From CBDEVH01 sp965243565 (GTDB lineage: Bacteria; Pseudomonadota; Gammaproteobacteria; Tethybacterales; Persebacteraceae): a stretch of DNA of 64,000 nucleotides. This document shows positions 33,670 to 41,868 of this stretch, one piece after another; position 1 is the first letter of the stretch, and every line of letters begins with the position of its first letter. The translations under genes were made by a program, and so were the position numbers. The notes under the pieces were generated by a model. The model was not told the origin of the DNA. It made no database searches and saw only the letters and a list, made by a program, of their open reading frames with translations. Location: the NCBI GenBank assembly GCA_965243565.1, contig OZ251571.1, forward strand, positions 1,178,001-1,242,000. Reading direction: 5' to 3'.

Positions 33670-34488
33670 TTATTGTACTTCGTTACTTTCTTCGGTTTGA
33701 TCAACCACATATAGCATTACGGCTGTATTATTTTGAAACTTAGAATAAGGCGTTACCTCTGCATCTATATAAATTGCGCCTTCTTCAATTGCGCTGATTT
33801 GCCCAATGGGATAGCCTGTAGGGAAATGTCCACCTTCTACTAGTAGTTCATCTCCCACTTGTATATCAACGTTATTTGAAGCGTATTGAAGCAGTAATTT
33901 ATCGTGTCCATTGCCTCGCAAAATAACCAACTGGTTGTTGCGTCGAATACGTGCACTCATCCATTGATTAATATCGGTAATAAAATTAACAACGCTGGTA
34001 TTGGCGTCCACACGAATCACCTGCCCTATTATGCCAAGTTCATCCACCACTGCTTGCCCGGGCACAACGTCTTGCAACGTACCTTTGTCTAAATACAATT
34101 TAGATGCCAACGGTTGTGAAATATTACGCTCGACACCAACGGCTATCCATTTGCCTCTTTGTAGCGTTGTAATTTGCAATAAATTTCTAAGATCTTTGTT
34201 TTGGTGTTCATAAAAATCAAATGATTTAAGTCTTGCTTCATCAATGGTAATTTTACTTTTAAGCGAATCAATTTCTTTGAGTAGATCACTTCTGGAGCGT
34301 AAATAATCTGATGTTGTTTTATATGAATTTTCGGGCAAATTAGCGACAAAGCGAAACGGCGTAATAACCACCGATAACGTGCTGCGGATTTGCGAAAAAA
34401 ACGCGATATTAATATCCCCATAAATAAGGATAAATGCAAATAAAAGTGATATAAAAAAACGAATATGTTGCAAAGAGTTATTTTGCAT
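33670..34488 (-). CDS. mreC: Rod-shape-determining protein MreC
   Basis: Periplasmic bitopic protein of 272 residues that bridges MreB/RodA/PBP2. A single N-terminal helix (about 9-27) is followed by a coiled coil (about 60-95, LRSRSDLLKEIDSLKSKITIDE) and a beta-domain with ERNISQPLASKLYLDKGTLQDVVPGQAVVDELGIIGQV and a terminal GEGAIYIDAEV-like strand (reading EEGAIYIDAEV). It starts 43 nt after mreB. Confidence 0.95.
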   Translation of the reverse strand: MQNNSLQHIRFFISLLFAFILIYGDINIAFFSQIRSTLSVVITPFRFVANLPENSYKTTSDYLRSRSDLLKEIDSLKSKITIDEARLKSFDFYEHQNKDLRNLLQITTLQRGKWIAVGVERNISQPLASKLYLDKGTLQDVVPGQAVVDELGIIGQVIRVDANTSVVNFITDINQWMSARIRRNNQLVILRGNGHDKLLLQYASNNVDIQVGDELLVEGGHFPTGYPIGQISAIEEGAIYIDAEVTPYSKFQNNTAVMLYVVDQTEESNEVQ

Positions 34489-34531
34489 ACACCCTCAAAC
34501 CCTTAATAACGTGACTGTTTTACAACAACAA

Positions 34532-35575
34532 TTATGATAGTACACGGCGGGTTTGGATGTTTTCCACAAACCCAAGTGCCTTACCACAACCACGAGCAAC
34601 ACACGTGAGTGGATCTTCTGCTTTGGTAACTGGCACGCCGATTTGTTCATTCAACAGGACATCAAGCCCTTCAATGAGGGCACCACCACCAGTTAGTGCA
34701 ATACCACGCTCTGAAATATCAGCTGATAATTCAGGTGGAATATTTTCAAGTGCAACTCGTACCGAGCGAATGATGTCGCTTAGTACATTATCAATTGCAC
34801 TATGCACGTCTTCAGAAGTAACCGTAAATTGACGTGGCACACCTTCTGCTACATGATGACCACTGACAACAATTTCGCGATTCTCTTTTTCGATTAGCGT
34901 TGGATGTGCCAAAGCCACTTGCTTTTTAATACGCTCTGCGGTGCTTTCACCAATAGCAATGCCAAACTTTTTGCGGATAAATTCTATAATCGATAGATCA
35001 ATTTTATCTCCACCCACCGGCACCGATTTGCTATACACCAACCCCCCCAACGAAATCACGCCAATTTCAGCAGTGCCACCACCAATATCAAGTACCATAG
35101 AACCGCACGCCTCATGCACGGGTAAACCACAACCAATAGCAGCAGCCATCGGTTCGTCGATTAAAAACACCTTGACTGCACCAGCCGCCAAAGCCGACTC
35201 GCGAATAGCGCGTCTGTCCACAGGCGTTGCCGATGTTGGCACACAGATAACAATACGCGGTCCCGGCGAAAAAATACTAGAACCATGCACTTTACGGATA
35301 AAGTGATTGAGCATTTGCTCGGTAATTTTATAATCGGCAATGACGCCATCCTTCATCGGGCGAATCGCCACAATATTACCGGGCGTACGACCCAACATTT
35401 GTTTGGCACCATGTCCGACATCACGAATACGCTTTTGTGATCCATCAATTTCTAGTGCCACCACAGAAGGCTCATTTAAAACAATACCTTGCCCATCCAA
35501 ATAAATGATAGTATTAGCCGTACCAAGGTCAATTGCCATATCTTTTGACCACATACTACGAAGCATTTTAATCAT
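34532..35575 (-). CDS. mreB: Actin-like cell-shape protein MreB
   Basis: Protein of 347 residues, same length as E. coli MreB, that forms membrane-bound filaments directing lateral wall synthesis. The amphipathic N-terminus is followed by phosphate-1 motif MAIDLGTANTIIYL, VLDIGGGTAEIGVISLGG (phosphate 2) and GIALTGGGALIEGLD (adenosine motif). GGGG-like turns and R-x-ESALAAGA are also conserved. First gene of the wall operon; an extended -10 promoter is visible about 80 nt upstream. Confidence 0.98.
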   Translation of the reverse strand: MIKMLRSMWSKDMAIDLGTANTIIYLDGQGIVLNEPSVVALEIDGSQKRIRDVGHGAKQMLGRTPGNIVAIRPMKDGVIADYKITEQMLNHFIRKVHGSSIFSPGPRIVICVPTSATPVDRRAIRESALAAGAVKVFLIDEPMAAAIGCGLPVHEACGSMVLDIGGGTAEIGVISLGGLVYSKSVPVGGDKIDLSIIEFIRKKFGIAIGESTAERIKKQVALAHPTLIEKENREIVVSGHHVAEGVPRQFTVTSEDVHSAIDNVLSDIIRSVRVALENIPPELSADISERGIALTGGGALIEGLDVLLNEQIGVPVTKAEDPLTCVARGCGKALGFVENIQTRRVLS

Positions 35576-35656
35576 GTAAACCCCTTTTAAGTCTTTTTCA
35601 CATCGTTTGTGAACTACTAGAACCTATCTAACTATATAAATTCTAATCAGCTTTGA

Positions 35657-35665
35657 ATTATACCA
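35657..35665 (-). promoter_or_regulatory. Extended -10 promoter of the mreB operon
   Basis: On the minus strand TGGTATAAT matches the extended -10 (TGnTATAAT), which can act with a poor -35. It lies 81 nt upstream of the mreB ATG in the 186-nt divergent region with the SDR gene, giving a leader of about 75 nt. Confidence 0.45.
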
Positions 35666-35745
35666 GTAAAACAGCCTATCGCTTTGAAAACACTGTGGAT
35701 TTTCGCACCTTTTAGCAAGACAAAATAAGCAATGGAGCAAAGGTG

Positions 35746-35751
35746 TATAAT
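35746..35751 (+). promoter_or_regulatory. TATAAT box 10 nt before the SDR gene
   Basis: A perfect TATAAT ends 10 nt before the preferred SDR start at 35762. No convincing -35 is present at 17-nt spacing. If used, the upstream ATG at 35732 would not be transcribed, which favours 35762. Confidence 0.3.
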
Positions 35752-35761
35752 CCGTGCTCTT

Positions 35762-36541
35762 ATGGACTACTTAACAACACTTTATACACTTAAAGGCAAG
35801 CATGCACTTGTTACTGGAGGAGGCTCTGGTATAGGCAAAACGCTCGCCATTGCGTTGGCACAAGCGGGTGCCAATATCACCATCGTTGGCAGACGCCAAC
35901 AGCCCATTAACGACACTGTACAAGCCATACAAATCGCCAATCCTACCGTACAAAGTTATGCTGTATCTGCCAATATTGCTGATTTAAATGGCATACCTTC
36001 CTTGGTAGAAAAAATTAACCAAAAAATGGGCAATATTGATATTGTTATTAACAACGCCGGTAACAACCCACGCTTGCCCATTGAACAACTGACACCGCAA
36101 ATATGGCAAACCTCAATGGATGTTAATTTATCCGCTGCATTTTTCTTAGCACAAGCAGTGGCACCACAAATGAAAGCCAATAAATGGGGTAGAATTGTCA
36201 ACTTGGCATCGTTACAATCCTCTCTCGCCTTTAAAAATGGATCGGTTTATGGTGCCGCTAAAAGTGGTATTAGTCAATTAACTCGTGGCATGGCACGCGA
36301 ATGGTCGGATAATGGCATTAACATCAATGCCATCGCGCCGGGGTTTTTTCCCACTGAATTAACCGCCCCTGTATTGCATAACTCACCCGAAGGTGCCGCC
36401 GACCTTGCCAACCGCACGGCGATAGGCAGAAACGGTGAACTACACGAATTGGTTGGCACCGTTATACTATTATGCAGTGATGCCAGCAGTTTTATAACTG
36501 GGCAAACATGGTACATCGACGGTGGTTTTACTGCGGTTTAG
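35762..36541 (+). CDS. Short-chain dehydrogenase/reductase
   Basis: Classical SDR of 259 residues. Features in order: cofactor motif TGGGSGIGK, NNAG, the Ser of NLASLQSS, and the catalytic YGAAK (Tyr-x3-Lys), ending in the SDR-typical FITGQTWYIDGGF. The overall pattern resembles gluconate-5-dehydrogenase or KduD-type enzymes, but the substrate is not assigned. The start at 35762 fits the family; an ATG at 35732 would add ten residues. It stands alone, divergent from mreB, with a terminator-like hairpin after its stop. Confidence 0.88.
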   Translation: MDYLTTLYTLKGKHALVTGGGSGIGKTLAIALAQAGANITIVGRRQQPINDTVQAIQIANPTVQSYAVSANIADLNGIPSLVEKINQKMGNIDIVINNAGNNPRLPIEQLTPQIWQTSMDVNLSAAFFLAQAVAPQMKANKWGRIVNLASLQSSLAFKNGSVYGAAKSGISQLTRGMAREWSDNGININAIAPGFFPTELTAPVLHNSPEGAADLANRTAIGRNGELHELVGTVILLCSDASSFITGQTWYIDGGFTAV

Positions 36542-36576
36542 ACAATCTACTATCTCATCTAAAAACCACAATAATA

Positions 36577-36612
36577 GTTTGTGCCACATTACATGGCACC
36601 AAACCTTATTTT
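36577..36612 (+). terminator. Hairpin and T-rich tail after the SDR gene
   Basis: Arms GTTTGTGCCA (36577-36586) and TGGCAC-c-AAAC (36594-36604) form a 10-bp stem with one bulged C and a 7-nt loop, followed by CTTATTTTTT. It lies in the 71-nt space between the convergent SDR and lipase genes and most likely ends the SDR transcript. Confidence 0.55.
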
Positions 36613-37272
36613 TTATTGATGATTAAAACAGCCGTTTTGTAAAAAATGGCATATCTGTTGAATTGCCACATCTGAAAAAACAATGAATGAATGCGACCAA
36701 TTGATTTCGATAAAATCTTGCATTCCTTCTACTTTGGTATTTTCAATGGTTACAACACCATCATTGGCTCCTTTTAAAAATAACTTATTAAAGAAAAATA
36801 GGGGCCAATCAGTATTGCCAGCAATAATGCCAACTGGATAATCAACGCTCGGTAAGCTCACTGGCATACTGTTTTTATCCGTGCCTAACTGCAAAACGCT
36901 TGTGCCACAAGCCATTTTTAATATACCCCAACGACGATAAATATCCACCAAATGACATCCTTTGTTAGGTGGGGCAAGCATAACGATTCGACCCAATTTT
37001 TCTATTTTGTGATGCGCTAGGTAATAACGCACTATTATGCCGCCCATAGAATGCGTAACAAAATGTATTTTGCCTTGATGGCTGTTTTTTTGACACTTTT
37101 GTAACGCTGTTTCAATCGCCGAGATGGCAAGGTCTTCGATGCATTTTTGACGCGAAGGGTAATCAACATTAACCGTATAATAGCCTTGCTTTTTTAGTTT
37201 TTTTTCGATTTTATTCATCGAAGCCGATCTTCTTGAAAGTCCGTGTAATATAACAACACCGTCTTGTGGCAT
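36613..37272 (-). CDS. Alpha/beta-hydrolase, triacylglycerol-lipase/esterase-like
   Basis: Protein of 219 residues. Oxyanion loop VVILHGLSRRSASM starts the fold, the nucleophile Ser lies in FVTHSMGGIIVRYYL, and a later DGVV (ANDGVVTIENTKVEG) and WSHSFIV supply the probable Asp and His. This is the pattern of small PGAP1/LipA-like esterases. No signal peptide is seen, so it is cytoplasmic. Its ATG shares a base with the GhrA-like stop (TAATG), so it is translationally coupled. Substrate unknown. Confidence 0.85.
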   Translation of the reverse strand: MPQDGVVILHGLSRRSASMNKIEKKLKKQGYYTVNVDYPSRQKCIEDLAISAIETALQKCQKNSHQGKIHFVTHSMGGIIVRYYLAHHKIEKLGRIVMLAPPNKGCHLVDIYRRWGILKMACGTSVLQLGTDKNSMPVSLPSVDYPVGIIAGNTDWPLFFFNKLFLKGANDGVVTIENTKVEGMQDFIEINWSHSFIVFSDVAIQQICHFLQNGCFNHQ

Positions 37273-38219
37273 TAGTATTCTTGTGCTCGATTAATGGTGT
37301 TTTTCGGCGGTTTATTTTGCATGATGTCAGCAATCGCTTTTGCTACTTGTTCCGATGCGGTATAAATATTGGTTTGAGCGGCAACATGAGGCCATACCGA
37401 TATTTTTGGATGAGACCAGAATGGATGCTCGGGTGGCAATGGTTCTTCGGCAAATACATCCAATGCGGCACCGTCTAAATGATTTTGTTCAATGGCATTT
37501 AATAAGTCCTGCTCAATAACCGACTTTCCTCGCCCAGCATTAATAAAATAAGAGCCTTGTTTCATTTGGCTAAATATAGGTTCGTTAAAAATCCCGTTGG
37601 TCTGGCTGGTTAAAGGCAATAGGTTAATATGAATATCAACTGTCTGTAACATTTTAGCAAAGCTGTTTTGTCCAGCCAATGAAACAAAATTAGTGGTGTC
37701 TTTTTTGTTTTTTGACCACCCATAAACATCAAAACCAAGTTTTTTTATGTGGGCTGCAACAACCGAACCGATAGCACCAACGCCGTATATGCCTATTTTT
37801 TTCGTGTCTGCCGAGCGGTGTGTTAACTGAACAAATTGCTTTTGGGCTTGCATTTTTCGGTAAAAAGCGCCTTGACAGAGGTAATCCAACAGAACCAATA
37901 TAACCCAGCGACTCATCGCATTCGACATATCTGGATCTACCAAACGGATTATAGGCACAGGCGGCAAAGTATCGTCCAACAACAAATGGTCCACTCCCTG
38001 CCCCAATGAAATAATCGCTTTTAAGGTGGGTATGGATGCCAATTTGCCTAAGGGTGGGTTCCATACCAAAGCAATATCAGCATCGGTGCATTGGGTAAAA
38101 TCAATCAACTGAAGCAAAGGTATAGACGGACGTAAAACCTCTTGCCATGCGTTTTTTTTACCTTCATCAATACCAAGGTTATCATGGTAGGCAAGGGTAA
38201 CTTTATCCTTATACAACAT
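37272..38219 (-). CDS. ghrA: D-2-hydroxyacid dehydrogenase, glyoxylate/hydroxypyruvate reductase A type
   Basis: NAD(P)-dependent reductase of 315 residues. The Rossmann motif is GIYGVGAIGSVVAAHIKKLG, the catalytic Arg is in NAGRGKSVIEQDLL, Glu in FAEEPLPPEHPFW and His in VWPHVAAQT. The SLGQGVDHLL block matches the GhrA branch, which reduces glyoxylate and hydroxypyruvate. The ATG at 38219 is chosen as it overlaps the upstream YHYH gene stop by one base (TAATG); a longer frame upstream lies inside that gene. Confidence 0.9.
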   Translation of the reverse strand: MLYKDKVTLAYHDNLGIDEGKKNAWQEVLRPSIPLLQLIDFTQCTDADIALVWNPPLGKLASIPTLKAIISLGQGVDHLLLDDTLPPVPIIRLVDPDMSNAMSRWVILVLLDYLCQGAFYRKMQAQKQFVQLTHRSADTKKIGIYGVGAIGSVVAAHIKKLGFDVYGWSKNKKDTTNFVSLAGQNSFAKMLQTVDIHINLLPLTSQTNGIFNEPIFSQMKQGSYFINAGRGKSVIEQDLLNAIEQNHLDGAALDVFAEEPLPPEHPFWSHPKISVWPHVAAQTNIYTASEQVAKAIADIMQNKPPKNTINRAQEY

Positions 38220-38962
38220 TAATTTCTTCCAACCAATTTTAATGGCAATCCTGCTTTTTCGGGATTTTTTTGGTACTCCTCTGGAATATCCCCCCATAAA
38301 CAGCGACTAAAGTAGGGATAATTTATTGTTGCCAAATAAACGTATTGCCCATTTACAACAGCACCATTACACTGATCTAAAAATCCGGCATCGCTATCAT
38401 AATAATAATCTTCATTGTATTTGCCATCGTAATCCCCCGATGGTGCATTTGTTGGGCGCTTGCCTTCACGCAGTACGTAACTAGACAAAGCCGCGCGCCC
38501 TGCATAGTGGATTTCAAAACCGTCAACCGCATAACCAATTTTCGTACTGCCAATGGTCTCGACCAAATTTCTATCGACTCCATGATAATGGTATTGCCCT
38601 CGCCAATCGTCGTGTCCATTGTAAATGTCAAAGCCAAAACCATGCCTTTGTTTTAGTTCGTTAACCGTCCATCGTTCATTACCAATTTTGCTATAGCCAC
38701 GGAGATTGTTTGCATCCCATTTTTTTCGTGAAACAGGGCGAATAAAAATACCATTTAAAGCGATTCCCATCACGCCTTCGATGATTGCTTCAGCCTCATT
38801 TTTAACAGGGTGTAACGGAACGCATTTTTTGTGGCTTGTAGCGTCTGCCATTGTAATGCAACGCTTAGCGTCTATCGCTTTTATAGGAGCCAACTGACCA
38901 AAGGCAGAAACATCCATTAGTAGTATAAGCAAACACAATATCCATCGATATTTAATTGCCAT
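38219..38962 (-). CDS. Exported YHYH-domain protein
   Basis: Protein of 247 residues with a signal peptide (MAIKYRWILCLLILLMDVSAFG, probable cleavage after about residue 22). The rest carries the YHYH signature: DIYNGHDDWRGQYHYHG followed by IGYAVDGFEIHY, and a Cys pair (QCNGA and SRCLWG). YHYH proteins are periplasmic or extracellular with unknown activity; the His/Asp cluster suggests metal binding. It is the first of three genes joined by TAATG overlaps with a GhrA-like reductase and a lipase, and lies 2 nt after radC. Confidence 0.85.
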   Translation of the reverse strand: MAIKYRWILCLLILLMDVSAFGQLAPIKAIDAKRCITMADATSHKKCVPLHPVKNEAEAIIEGVMGIALNGIFIRPVSRKKWDANNLRGYSKIGNERWTVNELKQRHGFGFDIYNGHDDWRGQYHYHGVDRNLVETIGSTKIGYAVDGFEIHYAGRAALSSYVLREGKRPTNAPSGDYDGKYNEDYYYDSDAGFLDQCNGAVVNGQYVYLATINYPYFSRCLWGDIPEEYQKNPEKAGLPLKLVGRN

Positions 38963-38964
38963 CC

Positions 38965-39678
38965 TTATAACTCACCATTCTCTGCCAACGAATAATGATC
39001 AAATAGACTCACGTTTTTATCTCGAATCGAATGTTTTTTTCGACTAAAAATAATATGATCAAGTAATTGAATTCCAAGTATCTTACCAGCTTCTTTAATG
39101 CGCTTGGTTACATCAATATCTGCCGTGCTTGGGGTTAAATTACCACTGGGGTGATTGTGCGCAACGATAATCGAAGAGGCTCTTTTGGCAATAGCATCGG
39201 CAAAGACTTCACGCGGGTGTACTTGAGTTCGATTAACCAGACCAATAGTAATTATTTGCACCTTAATGACTTCGTTAGCACCGTTAAGCATAATACAAAA
39301 AAACATTTCTTGTTTTTTGTCACCATGGTGGCAGATTAGCGGCACAATATCTGTTGGTGAAGTAATTTTAATCCCTTCTGGTTTAACTCGACGACGGACG
39401 TATTCGAGTGCTGCCATTATCGTGGTTGCCTTTGCTTCTCCTACGCCTTTTATTTTCTTGATCGCGTCTATTTTTACCGTATCATCTACTGCTTCGTAGC
39501 TGTTGTCTAAGTATTTCGCCAGTTGCTTGGCTATTTTAGTCACGCTATTGCCCCGAACACCACGCCCTAGTATTATTATTAGCAATTCTTCATCGCTCAG
39601 AAAACCAGCTCCGTTGGCTATTAGTCTTTCACGTGGGCGGTCTTTTTTAGCTAAATCTTTTATATTTTTTTCCATCAT
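38965..39678 (-). CDS. radC: RadC/UPF0758 family JAMM-domain protein
   Basis: Protein of 237 residues. An N-terminal helix-hairpin-helix region (KIKGVGEAKATTIMAALE) precedes a JAB1/MPN-type fold with the metal motif HNHPSGNLTPSTAD and a conserved Glu upstream (REVFADAI). The DNA-repair role once given to RadC is not supported; the function remains unclear. Upstream (200 nt) is the tauA promoter region on the other strand. Confidence 0.95.
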   Translation of the reverse strand: MMEKNIKDLAKKDRPRERLIANGAGFLSDEELLIIILGRGVRGNSVTKIAKQLAKYLDNSYEAVDDTVKIDAIKKIKGVGEAKATTIMAALEYVRRRVKPEGIKITSPTDIVPLICHHGDKKQEMFFCIMLNGANEVIKVQIITIGLVNRTQVHPREVFADAIAKRASSIIVAHNHPSGNLTPSTADIDVTKRIKEAGKILGIQLLDHIIFSRKKHSIRDKNVSLFDHYSLAENGEL

Positions 39679-39742
39679 TTCTATTGTACCAATTTTTAAA
39701 CACTACTACTAATAGATAAATAAACCATTAATAACCTTAAAA

Positions 39743-39772
39743 TTGTAAAATAACCTAACTATTAGGTATAAT
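39743..39772 (+). promoter_or_regulatory. Probable tauABC promoter with overlapping palindrome
   Basis: TTGTAA (39743-39748) and TATAAT (39767-39772) are separated by 18 nt, a reasonable sigma-70 promoter. The palindrome ACCTAA-CTA-TTAGGT (39753-39767) fills the spacer and touches the -10. That position is typical of a repressor operator. Expected start near 39779, giving a leader of about 100 nt before tauA. Confidence 0.55.
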
Positions 39773-39878
39773 TATCAGGTCTGGAGGAGACTTTGTTATT
39801 TATCGTTGATAGAATAACTTGGTGATTTACTATGGTCTTTCTTCATAAATTGTAATAAAAAACGGAGAAATATACACA

Positions 39879-40913
39879 ATGAAAAACCCTATCCTTTCCA
39901 TGAAAAAGAAATTTGTTCATGGCGCTGTCGCCGCTGCGGCATTGGTTATGCCTATTGGCAATACTGCTTTCGCACTTGATGAAATCACTATTGCTTACTT
40001 CTTGGAGTGGCCAACACCCAACCAAGTTGCACAAATAGAAGAAACTTATGACAAAGAACTTGGCATTAAAGTTAATTGGAAATCCTTTGGCAGTGGTAAC
40101 GACATGTCGGCAGCCATGGCTTCTGGTGATGTCCAAATTTCTTATTCACAAGGACTAATTCCATTTATCGTTGCTGCTAGCAAAGGCCTACCCATCAGCC
40201 TTGTCGGTATTGCTGTTGGTTACGCCGAAGCAGACAACTGTGTTGTTAGTGACAAAGCTGGTTTGGACCGCTCTTCTGCAGCAGCCGTTAGTAAGTCATT
40301 AAAAGGCATGAAAATCGCCACACCTGTTGGTAACGTTACCCATTACAAATTGCTAAAAACATTGGCCTACTATGGTGTTAGCAATAGTGATGTCGAAATC
40401 GTTCCTGTCGCAGGTGGTAACGATGCCGCTGCTGCTTTCTTAACCGATCGCGTTGACATTGGCTGTGCTTTTGGTGGACCTCTTGACAAAATGAAAGAAA
40501 AAGGCAGTGTCCTTATGACTGGTGCCGAGCAAGAAAATATCGGCATTTTGACTTTTGACGTTATTTCTGTTTCTGATGATTTTGCTAAGAACCATACCGA
40601 TTTACTCGTTAAGTTCTTACAAGTTACCGAAGACTCTAACAATGACTTTGCTGCTAACCCAAATAAGCATTGGGACACATTGGCGAAGGCTGCTGGTATG
40701 TCTGTAGAAGGCGTTAAAGGCTACTTAGGCTCAACAGGTACATTTTCATTCCCAACCAAAGATGAGCAAATATCTTCAGCATGGTTAGGTGGAACAGTAC
40801 AAAAACTGACCAACGCTGCTGCTCAATTTTTCGTTGACCAAGGTGTCATGAAGAGTGCTCTTAGCAGTTACGATTCAGTCATTGATGATAAGTACCTAAA
40901 ACAAGTTAAGTAG
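39879..40913 (+). CDS. tauA: Taurine ABC transporter substrate-binding protein
   Basis: Periplasmic binding protein of 344 residues. A signal peptide (MKNPILSMKKKFVHGAVAAA onward, cleavage probably after AFA at about 34) precedes a SsuA/TauA-type domain beginning ITIAYFLEWPTPNQ. Helpful segments are FGSGNDMSAAMASGDVQISYSQGLIPF and the DIGCAFGGPL strand. Ligand assignment to taurine rests on family resemblance and on the flanking tauBC, xsc-pta and tpa. RBS CGGAGA lies upstream of the ATG. A hairpin after the stop may raise its level above that of tauBC. Confidence 0.93.
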   Translation: MKNPILSMKKKFVHGAVAAAALVMPIGNTAFALDEITIAYFLEWPTPNQVAQIEETYDKELGIKVNWKSFGSGNDMSAAMASGDVQISYSQGLIPFIVAASKGLPISLVGIAVGYAEADNCVVSDKAGLDRSSAAAVSKSLKGMKIATPVGNVTHYKLLKTLAYYGVSNSDVEIVPVAGGNDAAAAFLTDRVDIGCAFGGPLDKMKEKGSVLMTGAEQENIGILTFDVISVSDDFAKNHTDLLVKFLQVTEDSNNDFAANPNKHWDTLAKAAGMSVEGVKGYLGSTGTFSFPTKDEQISSAWLGGTVQKLTNAAAQFFVDQGVMKSALSSYDSVIDDKYLKQVK

Positions 40914-40934
40914 TACGTAGTACTATTAACTTAT

Positions 40935-40986
40935 AGCGAAACCACTACACTAGAATCATCTCGTAATGGTTTCGCTTCTTTTTTAT
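40935..40986 (+). terminator. Hairpin with T-tail between tauA and tauB
   Basis: Arms AGCGAAACCA (40935-40944) and TGGTTTCGCT (40967-40976) pair perfectly (10 bp) around a 22-nt loop, followed by TCTTTTTT. It stands 17 nt before the tauB ATG. Probably a partial terminator or 3'-stabiliser, giving more binding protein than permease. Confidence 0.6.
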
Positions 40987-41002
40987 CAGGAGGAGATTTG
41001 AC

Positions 41003-41866
41003 ATGTCATTGGTATTAAACAACCTAGGTATGATTTATGAATTACCCAACGGTGATCAAGTTGAAGCACTAAAAGAAATTAACTTAGAATTAAAATCTGG
41101 GGAAATTCTTGCAATACTTGGACCTTCCGGTTGCGGTAAAACAACACTATTAAATATTTTAGCGGGCTTTCTAGCTCCTACATCAGGAACTGCTTCTTTT
41201 TCAAGCAAAGTCATAACCGAACCCGGTTCAGACAGAGGCGTTCTTGAAAACATTCAACCCGAACCAGGCAACATAATTACAGAACCAACCAGCGATAGAG
41301 GGATGGTTTTTCAACACGGTGCATTGTTTGAATGGATGTCCGTATCTGAAAATATTTCCTTTGGTCCGTCCGTTAAGGGCATGCCAAAAAAAGAAAGTGA
41401 TGTCATCGTTAAACGCTATCTCGAAACAGTTGGTCTAAAAGATTTTGGCAACAAAGCGGTTTACGAACTATCCGGCGGTATGCAACAGCGCGTTGCTTTA
41501 GCACGTTGTCTAGCAAACGAACCTGACCTTATATTAATGGATGAACCTTTGGGAGCATTAGACGCATTAACACGTGAAAAAATGCAATCATTGGTTTTAA
41601 AAATTTGGGACGAAACCAAAAAAAGCATTATTATTATCACGCATAGTGTCGAAGAAGCATTGCTTTTAGGACAGAGAGTCATTGTAATGGCACCTCGTCC
41701 GGGACGAATCGAAAAAGAATATCAACTTCCATTCGCAAAAGAAGGGCTTACTAAAAATTTACGCGATGTAAAACTAACTGAAGAGTTTATTGATACACGT
41801 GAAGAAATTCTTTCTATGATTTGGAATATGGAAGATGATATTATGGGCAAAATGGACTTAGCATAA
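41003..41866 (+). CDS. tauB: Taurine ABC transporter ATP-binding protein with internal duplication
   Basis: ABC ATPase of 287 residues. Walker A GPSGCGKTT (about 40-48), Q-loop VFQHGAL (Gln104), signature LSGGMQQRVALARC and Walker B LILMDEPLGALD are all intact. Between Walker A and the Q-loop there is an insert of about 21 residues not seen in E. coli TauB: ITEPGSDRG (71-79) recurs as ITEPTSDRG (92-100). A C-terminal regulatory-like tail of about 60 residues follows the H-loop (ITHSVEEALLL). RBS AGGAGGAG precedes the ATG. tauC follows after 2 nt. Confidence 0.95.
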   Translation: MSLVLNNLGMIYELPNGDQVEALKEINLELKSGEILAILGPSGCGKTTLLNILAGFLAPTSGTASFSSKVITEPGSDRGVLENIQPEPGNIITEPTSDRGMVFQHGALFEWMSVSENISFGPSVKGMPKKESDVIVKRYLETVGLKDFGNKAVYELSGGMQQRVALARCLANEPDLILMDEPLGALDALTREKMQSLVLKIWDETKKSIIIITHSVEEALLLGQRVIVMAPRPGRIEKEYQLPFAKEGLTKNLRDVKLTEEFIDTREEILSMIWNMEDDIMGKMDLA

Positions 41867-41868
41867 TT

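Noticed and set aside
38219..38297. Extended N-terminus of the GhrA-like enzyme
   Set aside because: The extra 26 residues lie inside the upstream YHYH gene; the ATG at 38219 gives a TAATG coupling and a normal family start.
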